Of a DNA stretch of 12,325 bases, positions 6,599 to 12,325 are shown in pieces. Below the pieces are notes generated by a model. That model was not told where the DNA came from. It ran no database searches and saw nothing but the letters and a program-made list of their open reading frames with translations. Origin of the DNA: an uncultured Alphaproteobacteria bacterium (lineage in GTDB: Bacteria; Pseudomonadota; Alphaproteobacteria; RF32; CAG-239). Position 1 is the first letter of the stretch, and each line of letters starts with the position of its first letter. The translations under genes and the position numbers were made by a program. The stretch lies in NCBI GenBank assembly GCA_934271195.1, contig CAKQRB010000062.1, positions 1 to 12,325 on the forward strand, read 5' to 3'.

Positions 6599-9010
6599 CT
6601 AGATTTTCATCTTATAGAAGGAACGATAAACGAAAACCAATCCCAACAACAAGAAGAAAATACCCAGCCCCAGAGAAACATATCTCGGAGCGGCAACAGC
6701 CATTTCTACTGCCAGCAATCCGAACAAGGTCGTAAACTTGATAATCGGATTGAGAGCAACGGAAGACGTGTCTTTGAACGGATCACCGACCGTATCGCCG
6801 ACAACGGTAGCATCATGCAACGGCGTACCTTTCTCGTTCAAATCAACCTCAACCACTTTCTTGGCGTTATCCCATGCGCCGCCGGCATTCGCCATAAACA
6901 GCGCTTGGAACAAACCAAACACGGCAATTGAAATCAGATAGCTTGCAAACATGTTTGCGTCAAAGCAGGCAAAAGCAATCGTAAAGGAAAAGATTACGAT
7001 AAAGATGTTAAACATACCCTTTTGCGCATAGATTGTGCAGATTTTAACAACTTTCTGAGAATCTTTCTTAGACGCAGCCTTTGTGCCGCTCAGCTTGATA
7101 TGGCTTTTAATAAAGTCAACCGCGCGATAAGCTCCGGTAGAAACCGCCTGCATGGAAGCGCCAGAGAACCAGTAAATCACCGCGCCGCCGAGAATCAGGC
7201 CGAACAGGACTTGCGGATCCAACAGATTAAGCTTCAGGTTCAACAGCAAAATGATTGAGAAAATCATTGTGGTCGCACCGATAACAGCCGTACCGATAAG
7301 AACCGGCTTAGCCGTTGCCTTAAAGGTGTTTCCGGCACTGTCATTAGCTTCCAGCAAATACTTGCCTTGCTCAAAATTCGGTTTAAAACCGTATTTTTTC
7401 TCAATCTCTTTGTCCACGTTTTTAACACTTTCAATCTGAGACAGTTCAAAAACGGACTGTGCATTGTCGGTAACCGGACCATAGCTGTCGACGGCAATTG
7501 TTACCGGTCCCATACCGAGCATACCGAATGCCACCAGACCAAAAGCAAAGACCGACGGATAAACCATAAATTCGCCCAAACCGGATTGCGCGGTAAAGAA
7601 CGCAACCGCCATCAAACCGACCATGACCATTCCCTGCCAGAAAGCAGAGAAATTACCGGCAACAATACCAGAAATAATGTTCAAAGAAGCACCGGCTTCA
7701 CGGCTGGACTTCACAACTTCCTGAACATGCTGCGATTTAGAGGAAGTAAAGATTTTGGTAAACTCCGGAATCAGAGCCGCCGCCAAAGTACCGCAGCTGA
7801 TAATCAGAGAAAGACGCCACCACAAATCCGGACTGATATCTCTGATCATCACATAAGACACGCCAAATGTAACGGCAATAGAAATAACGGAAGTAAACCA
7901 AATCAAGCTTGTCAGCGGTTTTTCAAAATCAAAGAACTCCTTTTTGCCATACAGCGCAGAAGAAACTTTGTTATTAAACCAATAAGAAATCAGCGACGTA
8001 ATAATCATCAGGATACGCATTGCAAAAATCCAGACAATCAAACGGGCCTGAAAATCAATGCCATTCGGCATCAGAGCCAAATCGCCGTTCGGCGCATACA
8101 TCATGCCGGCACCGAGAACGATAAAGCTGATAAGCGCCACGCCGGTCACGCCGTAAGTCTCAAAACCATCGGCAGTCGGTCCGACAGAGTCGCCCGCATT
8201 ATCACCGGTGCAATCAGCAATCACTCCCGGATTACGAACATCGTCTTCACCGATTTTGAAAATAATCTTCATCAGATCAGCGCCGATATCGGCAATCTTT
8301 GTAAAAATGCCGCCGCATATACGCAAAGTCGCCGCGCCCAGAGATTCACCGATAGCAAATCCGATAAAGCAGGCGCCGGCACTTTCTTTCGAAACAAACA
8401 AAAGAATGGCAATCATCATAATCAGCTCAACGCAAATCAGCAAAACGCCGATAGACATACCGGAACGCAGCGGCAGGCTCATAACCTTATAAGCCTTAGC
8501 TTCCAGAGAAGAAAAAGCTGTGCGGGCATTGGCGTAGTTGTTAATGCGCATACCAAACCAAGCCACGGAATAAGAACCGAGAATACCAAGAACCGACCAG
8601 AAAAGAATGGTCAGAACCTTAGGCATCGGCGTTGCGTTGAGATAATAGAAATAGTAAAAGATACAAACTGCAATAAACACTTCCAGAACCAAAAGCAGTT
8701 TAGCCTGTTGTTTCATATAAGTTTTGCAGGTTGCATAAATCAGTTCCGAAACCTTCAGCATGGCATCATGAGCCGGCATCTTTTTGATTTTCAAAAACTC
8801 ATGCAAACCAAAAAGCATACCCAGAACGCAAATGCTCATACCATACAGCAAAATCTGCGACCCCAGAACTGAATAGCCGAAGATGTTGTATTCCACATCC
8901 AAAGACGGAATTTTGAGGTCAATTTCAGAAGCGTATGCTCCTTGAACAACCCCGACCAGTGCCAGCATCAACGCACCGGCAAAGGTCTTAAAATTTTTCA
9001 AACCAAACAT
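6599..9010 (-). CDS. hppA: Membrane-bound ion-pumping pyrophosphatase, 803 aa
   Basis: Integral membrane enzyme that couples pyrophosphate hydrolysis to H+ (or Na+) transport. About 16 hydrophobic helices alternate with conserved acidic loops: DIGADLMK (241-248), GEDDVRNPG (254-262), GDNAGDSVGPTADGFETYG (269-287), SYGPVTDNAQ, and the C-terminal GGAWDNAKK and GDTVGDPFKDTS. These carry the Asp residues that bind Mg-pyrophosphate. In GNTFKATAK the Lys lies where K+-independent members have Lys rather than Ala, suggesting K+ independence. Several signatures differ from the common form (usual GDN-GDCAGMAADLFE; usual GKVE after the first motif), and the segment before GNTFK is longer, so this is a divergent branch. 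The N terminus (KNFKTFAGALMLALVGVVQGAYA) resembles a cleavable signal peptide. The start has AAGGA about eight bases upstream. Which ion is pumped is not settled. Confidence 0.95.
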   Translation of the reverse strand: MFGLKNFKTFAGALMLALVGVVQGAYASEIDLKIPSLDVEYNIFGYSVLGSQILLYGMSICVLGMLFGLHEFLKIKKMPAHDAMLKVSELIYATCKTYMKQQAKLLLVLEVFIAVCIFYYFYYLNATPMPKVLTILFWSVLGILGSYSVAWFGMRINNYANARTAFSSLEAKAYKVMSLPLRSGMSIGVLLICVELIMMIAILLFVSKESAGACFIGFAIGESLGAATLRICGGIFTKIADIGADLMKIIFKIGEDDVRNPGVIADCTGDNAGDSVGPTADGFETYGVTGVALISFIVLGAGMMYAPNGDLALMPNGIDFQARLIVWIFAMRILMIITSLISYWFNNKVSSALYGKKEFFDFEKPLTSLIWFTSVISIAVTFGVSYVMIRDISPDLWWRLSLIISCGTLAAALIPEFTKIFTSSKSQHVQEVVKSSREAGASLNIISGIVAGNFSAFWQGMVMVGLMAVAFFTAQSGLGEFMVYPSVFAFGLVAFGMLGMGPVTIAVDSYGPVTDNAQSVFELSQIESVKNVDKEIEKKYGFKPNFEQGKYLLEANDSAGNTFKATAKPVLIGTAVIGATTMIFSIILLLNLKLNLLDPQVLFGLILGGAVIYWFSGASMQAVSTGAYRAVDFIKSHIKLSGTKAASKKDSQKVVKICTIYAQKGMFNIFIVIFSFTIAFACFDANMFASYLISIAVFGLFQALFMANAGGAWDNAKKVVEVDLNEKGTPLHDATVVGDTVGDPFKDTSSVALNPIIKFTTLFGLLAVEMAVAAPRYVSLGLGIFFLLLGLVFVYRSFYKMKI

Positions 9011-9045
9011 ATAAATTTCCTTATAGTTGATACTAACAAACCAAC

Positions 9046-9063
9046 GGAAACAAGACTGTTTCC
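9046..9063. repeat. Inverted repeat in the hppA leader
   Basis: GGAAACA (9046-9052), loop AGAC, TGTTTCC (9057-9063): a perfect 7-base-pair palindrome 36 bases before the hppA start. No T tract follows on the minus strand, so it is not a simple terminator. It could be an operator or an mRNA leader hairpin. The rest of 9011-9180 shows no gene and no convincing hppA promoter. Confidence 0.4.
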
Positions 9064-9180
9064 CGCTATAGTTATGCCCGGTATCTTATTCTTTTTTTCT
9101 AAACAATAGGTTAAGAATCGGCAAATATAATTTTCTGGCTCAATCACCCAAAATATTGTTGGAAAAGAAAAAAATTTATT

Positions 9181-9209
9181 TTGGAATCGCCCTTTGCCTG
9201 TGCTATGGT
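9181..9209 (+). promoter_or_regulatory. Promoter for the small lipoprotein gene
   Basis: TTGGAA (9181-9186), 17-base spacer, TATGGT (9204-9209) preceded by TGC, an extended -10. The predicted start of transcription, about 9216, leaves a leader of roughly 23 bases containing GAGGAG. Confidence 0.5.
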
Positions 9210-9238
9210 AATTATGTATGATTTTGAGGAGACTAACG

Positions 9239-9496
9239 ATGAAAAATTTATTGATATTTGGTGCATTGCTTGCTGTCGGCGCCTGTGCCGCTTCGGAACC
9301 GAAAGTAAAAGAAACTTATCCCTACGGTATGAACGAAAAAGAATGGAATCAACTTTCCATAAAAGACAAAGCGGCCATCCGCAGAGATTTCTATTTTTAT
9401 GAGAAAGGCTCGACTTCTTTTGTCAACCCGCAGCTTGTTGTCGAAGGGCGTCAGGACAGTAATCAAAATGTTTTTCTAAAACAGGAAACTAAATAG
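9239..9496 (+). CDS. Small predicted lipoprotein, 85 aa
   Basis: Unrecognised small secreted protein. The N terminus MKNLLIFGALLAVGAC is a short lipoprotein signal peptide with lipobox VGAC, so Cys16 should be lipidated and the mature protein about 70 residues. Ala, not Asp, follows the Cys, which in E. coli would send it to the outer membrane. The mature part is polar and charged, with NEKEWNQLSIKDKAAIRRDF (the 'E-W-x-x-L-S-x-x-x-x-A' pattern is common in small alphaproteobacterial lipoproteins) and no obvious catalytic motif. The start at 9239 is preferred over the one 21 bases upstream because GAGGAG lies 7 bases before it and the signal peptide begins there. It is transcribed divergently from hppA and convergently with the muramidase gene. 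Confidence 0.8.
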   Translation: MKNLLIFGALLAVGACAASEPKVKETYPYGMNEKEWNQLSIKDKAAIRRDFYFYEKGSTSFVNPQLVVEGRQDSNQNVFLKQETK

Positions 9497-9527
9497 CCAA
9501 TGAAAAAAGAAAGCCCTAACCGGCCAA

Positions 9528-9562
9528 TATAATAGAACCCCGAAAAACGGGGTTTTATTATA
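9528..9562. terminator. Terminator between the lipoprotein and muramidase genes
   Basis: TATAATAGAACCCCG (9528-9542), loop AAAAA, CGGGGTTTTATTATA (9548-9562): a 15-base-pair stem with one G-U pair. The tract TTTTATTATA ends plus-strand transcription. It lies one base beyond the minus-strand muramidase stop codon and probably serves both genes, with a poorer T tract on the minus side. Confidence 0.8.
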
Positions 9563-9563
9563 C

Positions 9564-11153
9564 CTATCTGCCGCGGGCATTATGCATTGCCAGCCTTAAG
9601 TCGCTATTCTGCCGGCCTGTCGCCACAAATTTACCTTTAAAATTATTGGCTCTGTTCATCAGCCCGTTATAATCATTTGTTTTTTCTCCGTCTTTTTTAT
9701 GATGCTTATTAATAAAGTCAATCCGCGCCTTAACCATGTGATCATAAAAATATTGCTCGTTCTGCGCCTTGCCGGCAATTCCGTTTGCCAGTTCCAAAAT
9801 TTTGTCCGTCTGACGCACATTCTTGCGTCCTCTGGCTTCATAAATCCCGTTGGCAATAATATGTGACGCCGTTTTTGACGAATGATTCACGCGAATGTCA
9901 AACAGCAGCAGAGCAATACTCTCATTTTTAAAGTCCCCGATTCTGTAATAATCATAAAAATCCTTTTTATAAATAAGTTCACACTGCTCTTTGTTCAGAT
10001 CTTTAATATTTCCGGATGTCGGGAATTCAAGTTCTTCCGCCAGTTTTTTATTATTCTTCCAAAAATTTTTCAAAGTAACGCTGGTAATTCCCATCTGGGT
10101 AGGATAATCCCATGACACATTGCGATAACCGCCTTCATGTTTGAAAACAATTCCCATAAACCGCTGAAACTTTTTATCATCAAGCCCATATTTCGCACGA
10201 ACCTGCCGTGGCAATTTCCCCTTTTTTACAACGGCTTTTTCCAATGCCTTTTCTTTAACGCTGGTTTTTGACTTTTCTACCTTTCGGCTTACCTCAGTTT
10301 TTTTCTCCGACACCCTTTTTTTCTCTGCCGACACTTTTTCTTGTTTTTCAACCGGCCGAATGGCATCGGGCATAACAACCGTTTTTGCCTCTTCTGTATT
10401 AACCTCAGTTTTCACCTGCTTTTCGGTCTTATCTTTTGCCTTTTCTTTTTGCTTTACCTGCAACTGCTGATGAACATACAACCCGCCGGTCAGCGCCAAC
10501 GTTGTCAGGGCTGCCCCGATAACCGCCTTTTTGGAAATCTGACAAAATCGCTCCGCTCCGATTTTGATACGTTGAACTTTATCAGACCGCTGCAGCAAAA
10601 CCTTTGCCCCGTTGTAAGCGGACTTTGCTCCCTTTTCCATAAAAGCGCCAACAGCCGCCGCTTTTTCTTTGGCTTTTTCCCAAAGAAAACGGTTATAAGC
10701 ATCTTCCATGTCTTCAATATTGTCCAAGCCGAGTTCTGTCAACCGCCTCTGCCAGACGCCGCATTCATTGAGCTTTTGCGTATAAGCGGCAGCCCGCCGA
10801 TAATCCCGATATGCCGACCGCATAATTCCGGCTACGATATCGCTGTCTTTTTTCTCTCCGTCCCGTTCGTCAAACGGCACCACAAAAGTTCCGCCGTTAA
10901 ACATGATCTTGCGAGGTTTTAGTCCGGCTTCCTTATAATGAGCAATATCCCGATACTGACGGCTGAAATAATCGCGGAAAAATTTCTTTTTTGCCTCGGT
11001 GATTTCTAATGAACTTCTGACATAAAAACATGGTATGATAACCGGCTGGTTATCAATTATCATAACCTGCGGCGTCATGTTAAAACCGGCATATTCCTGT
11101 TTTAAAAACCGAAAAACAGCATCATTCGGGAGATTATTGGCATTCTTACTCAT
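9564..11153 (-). CDS. Membrane-tethered GH108-like muramidase, 529 aa
   Basis: Predicted peptidoglycan hydrolase. The C-terminal part (about 325-500) resembles GH108 N-acetylmuramidases: RFMGIVFKHEGGYRNVSWDY (331-350) carries the catalytic E340 in the HEGGY motif, followed by QMGIT (353-357), IYKKDFYDYYRI (394-405) and a following helical region like the peptidoglycan-binding domain usually joined to GH108. The usual N-D-P-x-D-P-G-G after EGGY is degenerate here. A single hydrophobic helix (208-226) anchors the protein; a Lys/Glu-rich linker (232-312) would span the periplasm. The first 200 residues, without signal peptide, are therefore probably cytoplasmic and match no family I recognise. 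The start at 11153 has GGAGG seven bases upstream and lies inside the predicted transcript; a start at 11204 would lie upstream of the transcription start. Phage endolysins are the common GH108 bearers, but no phage genes surround this one. Confidence 0.75.
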   Translation of the reverse strand: MSKNANNLPNDAVFRFLKQEYAGFNMTPQVMIIDNQPVIIPCFYVRSSLEITEAKKKFFRDYFSRQYRDIAHYKEAGLKPRKIMFNGGTFVVPFDERDGEKKDSDIVAGIMRSAYRDYRRAAAYTQKLNECGVWQRRLTELGLDNIEDMEDAYNRFLWEKAKEKAAAVGAFMEKGAKSAYNGAKVLLQRSDKVQRIKIGAERFCQISKKAVIGAALTTLALTGGLYVHQQLQVKQKEKAKDKTEKQVKTEVNTEEAKTVVMPDAIRPVEKQEKVSAEKKRVSEKKTEVSRKVEKSKTSVKEKALEKAVVKKGKLPRQVRAKYGLDDKKFQRFMGIVFKHEGGYRNVSWDYPTQMGITSVTLKNFWKNNKKLAEELEFPTSGNIKDLNKEQCELIYKKDFYDYYRIGDFKNESIALLLFDIRVNHSSKTASHIIANGIYEARGRKNVRQTDKILELANGIAGKAQNEQYFYDHMVKARIDFINKHHKKDGEKTNDYNGLMNRANNFKGKFVATGRQNSDLRLAMHNARGR

Positions 11154-11183
11154 AAAACTGCCTCCACTGTATACTTTAGTAGT

Positions 11184-11212
11184 ATTATAACAAAGACCGG
11201 ACATAGAATCAA
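11184..11212 (-). promoter_or_regulatory. Promoter for the muramidase gene
   Basis: On the minus strand TTGATT (11212-11207), 17-base spacer and a perfect TATAAT (11189-11184). The predicted start near 11177 gives a 24-base leader carrying GGAGG. An ATACT-ACTAA-AGTAT inverted repeat lies just past the -10. The -35 touches the T tract of the csoR terminator. Confidence 0.65.
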
Positions 11213-11213
11213 T

Positions 11214-11240
11214 AAAAAAGGGCTGCCGGAAAGACAGCCC
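11214..11240 (-). terminator. Terminator of the metallothionein-csoR operon
   Basis: Read on the minus strand: GGGCTG, 9-base loop, CAGCCC, then TTTTTT. It begins 8 bases after the csoR stop codon and separates it from the muramidase promoter. A T run also follows on the plus strand (11244-11250), but no plus-strand gene needs it. Confidence 0.8.
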
Positions 11241-11248
11241 ATATTTTT

Positions 11249-11539
11249 TTATTCCTCAAAACGGTCAAACAACATTTTCAGTTCTTCAATTTTTTCCGTT
11301 TTCGCTTGTTCATTATCAAAAGATTGAACAACGCAAGACTGCAAATGGCGCTTCAGAATGTTCCCTTCCACAGCCCTGATTGCGGAACGAATAGCCTTCA
11401 GCTGAATCAAAATTTCAGGACAATACCGGTTTTCGGCAATCATCTTTTTTATACCTTCCAGCTGTCCGAGCACACGATTCAGACGCGGAAGTTCAGCCTC
11501 ATGACATGGCGGACACTGCAAGTTGTGTTCGTCGCTCAT
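11249..11539 (-). CDS. csoR: CsoR-type metal-sensing transcriptional repressor, 96 aa
   Basis: All-helical repressor of the CsoR/RcnR/FrmR family that releases DNA on binding its effector. The core LPRLNRVLGQLEGIKKMI (17-34) is the family's first helix. The sensing residues are C40 (YCPEILIQLKAIRSA), H65 and C69 (KRHLQSCV). Their spacing, 25 and 4, equals that of C36-H61-C65 in Mycobacterium CsoR, so Cu(I) is the likeliest effector; FrmR lacks the final Cys, RcnR has His there, and the persulfide sensor CstR lacks the His. An extra CPPCH motif (9-13) precedes helix 1 and may add metal or redox sensing. The start at 11539 has GGGAG seven bases upstream, placed over the stop codon of the preceding metallothionein gene. 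The 11-base gap and shared promoter imply co-transcription and autoregulation. Confidence 0.88.
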   Translation of the reverse strand: MSDEHNLQCPPCHEAELPRLNRVLGQLEGIKKMIAENRYCPEILIQLKAIRSAIRAVEGNILKRHLQSCVVQSFDNEQAKTEKIEELKMLFDRFEE

Positions 11540-11550
11540 AACCTTGCTCC

Positions 11551-11730
11551 CTATTTGCAGTTGCACTTGCCGCTGCACTTGTGTGTCTCATCACAATGAC
11601 AATCGTCACCACAGGTGCAATGCTCGTTACATCCGCAATTCTCTCCGCATTGATGTGTTTCGTCACATTTGCAGTTTTCACCGCAGGTACAATTCGGATT
11701 CTTACATTTCGGGTTATTACAGGTTCTCAT
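11551..11730 (-). CDS. Cysteine-rich metallothionein-like protein, 59 aa
   Basis: Predicted cytoplasmic metal-buffering peptide. It has 16 Cys and 4 His in 59 residues, nearly all in CxC and CxxxC spacing, with almost no hydrophobic residues and no aromatic ones, so it should fold only around a metal cluster. After a leader CNNPKCKNPNC (4-14), the sequence is a tandem repeat: residues 14-34 and 38-58 match at 13 of 21 positions, including every Cys and the DETH turn. The start is chosen at 11730, with AAGGAG about seven bases upstream and just inside the predicted transcript; a start at 11796 would fall in the -35 box. It is the first gene of an operon with a CsoR-type repressor, so the physiological ligand is probably Cu(I). 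It is not an obvious member of the SmtA family, and I give no symbol. Confidence 0.85.
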   Translation of the reverse strand: MRTCNNPKCKNPNCTCGENCKCDETHQCGENCGCNEHCTCGDDCHCDETHKCSGKCNCK

Positions 11731-11747
11731 TGTTTTCTCCTTTTCAA

Positions 11748-11762
11748 TACCCCCCATGGGTA
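11748..11762. promoter_or_regulatory. Putative CsoR operator 1
   Basis: TACCC-CCCAT-GGGTA is a perfect 5+5+5 palindrome resembling known CsoR sites (TACCCC..GGGGTA type). It covers the predicted transcript start (about 11761) and the first bases of the leader, where bound repressor would block initiation. Confidence 0.55.
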
Positions 11763-11767
11763 AAATC

Positions 11768-11796
11768 AATATACCTTTACAGGGTATAAAAGTCAA
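11768..11796 (-). promoter_or_regulatory. Promoter of the metallothionein-csoR operon
   Basis: On the minus strand TTGACT (11796-11791), exactly 17 bases, then TATATT (11773-11768). Both hexamers are near consensus. The predicted start at about 11761 leaves a 30-base leader with AAGGAG before the metallothionein ATG. Confidence 0.7.
11772..11786. promoter_or_regulatory. Putative CsoR operator 2
   Basis: TACCT-TTACA-GGGTA, the same palindrome as operator 1 with one mismatch. It lies mostly in the spacer between -35 and -10 and overlaps the -10 by two bases. Its centre is 24 bases from that of operator 1, a little over two helical turns. Confidence 0.5.
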
Positions 11797-11975
11797 TAGC
11801 CTTTAAGGACTATAAAACTTGAAACGCCCGACTTTAAATTTATATCCGAAAAAATACAATCAGGAGAAAGAAGCGGCATTAACAACCAAAGCAACATTCT
11901 GTTATTTAACCTGAGCAAATAATCCGCATAAATAAACAAACAACTTCAGTTACATATACTAACCGGAAAGACAGG

Positions 11976-12003
11976 TTGATATTTTCTGGAGCAGGTTTAT
12001 CTG
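11976..12003 (+). promoter_or_regulatory. Candidate promoter for the acidic protein gene
   Basis: TTGATA (11976-11981), 16-base spacer and TATCTG (11998-12003), with a start about 22 bases before the ATG at 12032. The -10 is poor. The rest of 11813-11975 shows no gene I can support. Confidence 0.35.
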
Positions 12004-12031
12004 ATAAGTATCGCAACAAAGGAGAACAATA

Positions 12032-12292
12032 ATGTACACACCGGCTCAAGGCGACAAAGTAAAAATCAAAGATTTTTCCAACCGCTCTTTTCAGGAAGAC
12101 GATGAAAAAAACTTTTTTGTAAAAACCATTGCCGAAGAAAAGCTGATTGATACCGCAGAAGGGCTGGATGATGAAGAAGAATTTGAAAAAAACATGCTTA
12201 ATTACGGCGATTTTGAAGATCTTCCTGACAGTGATCGCGAAATGATCTGCCGCAGTAAAGGCATAAACATAGATAATTGTCTGAAATTATAA
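12032..12292 (+). CDS. Small acidic protein of unknown function, 86 aa
   Basis: No family recognised. The start has a good ribosome site (AAAGGAG, about eight bases upstream), and the codon choice looks like that of the neighbouring genes. The protein has 23 Asp/Glu against 12 Lys/Arg, with a strongly acidic middle (GLDDEEEFEKNM, then GDFEDLPDSDRE) and two Cys near the end (C73 and C83). There is no signal peptide or membrane helix, so it is presumably cytoplasmic. The first 15 residues (PAQGDKVKIKDF) resemble a short beta strand seen at the start of many small basic-patch domains, but this is too little to name one. It is transcribed away from the metallothionein operon, with about 235 bases between the outermost operator and its ATG, and stands alone in view. 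Nothing is seen from 12293 to the window end. Confidence 0.7.
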   Translation: MYTPAQGDKVKIKDFSNRSFQEDDEKNFFVKTIAEEKLIDTAEGLDDEEEFEKNMLNYGDFEDLPDSDREMICRSKGINIDNCLKL

Positions 12293-12325
12293 CCATAAAC
12301 TCCGTAGAAAAAATTCCGCCGACAC

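Noticed and set aside
7367..8872. A 501-codon open frame on the plus strand opposite hppA
   Set aside because: It is the mirror of a strongly conserved pyrophosphatase gene, rich in Asn, His, Arg and Gln as antisense frames are, with no recognisable motif.
9181..9402. Alternative frame over the start of the lipoprotein gene
   Set aside because: It begins at the -35 box and is out of frame with the clear lipoprotein signal and ribosome site.
11154..11204. Longer N terminus for the muramidase gene starting at 11204
   Set aside because: The predicted -10 (11184-11189) would lie inside the gene, and GGAGG correctly placed before the ATG at 11153 fits better.
11540..11578. Longer N terminus for the CsoR-like protein starting at 11578
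   Set aside because: It would overlap the metallothionein gene and translate Cys codons out of frame; the ATG at 11539 has a good ribosome site.
11731..11796. Longer N terminus for the metallothionein starting at 11796
   Set aside because: It would begin in the -35 box, and the added residues have no Cys; AAGGAG supports the ATG at 11730.
11814..11932. Open stretch ending in TAA that includes ISEKIQSGERSG and follows an AGGAGAAAG-like ribosome site
   Set aside because: No ATG, GTG or TTG start sits at a suitable distance, so it is not supported as a gene.
1..12325. CRISPR arrays, tRNA or rRNA genes, insertion sequences or phage genes
   Set aside because: No regular direct repeats, cloverleaf-like segments, transposase motifs or phage structural genes were seen; the GH108-like domain alone is not evidence of a prophage.

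Overview
The window looks like chromosomal DNA of an alphaproteobacterium. The order fabD-fabG, the FabG ends (MF.L start, NGG.AMI finish), the short FtsK and GrpE all fit that class. No rRNA or tRNA is visible to fix the lineage, so this placement is an inference. Coding density is high, and most convergent gene pairs share a compact hairpin terminator.

Layout: (1) 1-545, the end of grpE and its terminator. (2) 546-1540, an AT-rich islet with two divergent genes, an ASCH-domain protein and a GNAT acetyltransferase, driven by overlapping promoters. (3) 1640-3346, fabD then fabG on the minus strand (fatty-acid synthesis). (4) 3450-6219, a HIT-family protein and ftsK on the plus strand. (5) 6252-6545, a short membrane-protein gene that appears broken by two frameshifts at T runs. 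(6) 6599-9010, hppA, a divergent membrane pyrophosphatase, on the minus strand. (7) 9239-9496, a small lipoprotein. (8) 9564-11796, three minus-strand genes: a cysteine-rich metallothionein, a CsoR-type metal-sensing repressor, then a membrane-tethered GH108-like muramidase with its own promoter. (9) 12032-12292, a small acidic protein of unknown role.

The most interesting part is 11249-11812. A 59-residue protein with 16 Cys is followed after 11 bases by a repressor carrying the Cys-His-Cys triad of copper-sensing CsoR. Upstream lies a strong sigma70-type promoter. One TACC(C/T)-N5-GGGTA palindrome lies across its spacer, and a second covers the predicted transcription start. This reads as a self-contained, self-regulated metal-buffering operon, functionally comparable to the CsoR-family-controlled copper metallothionein of mycobacteria but built from one transcription unit. 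The downstream muramidase (unrecognised N-terminal region, one membrane helix, charged linker, periplasmic GH108 domain) is the other notable gene.
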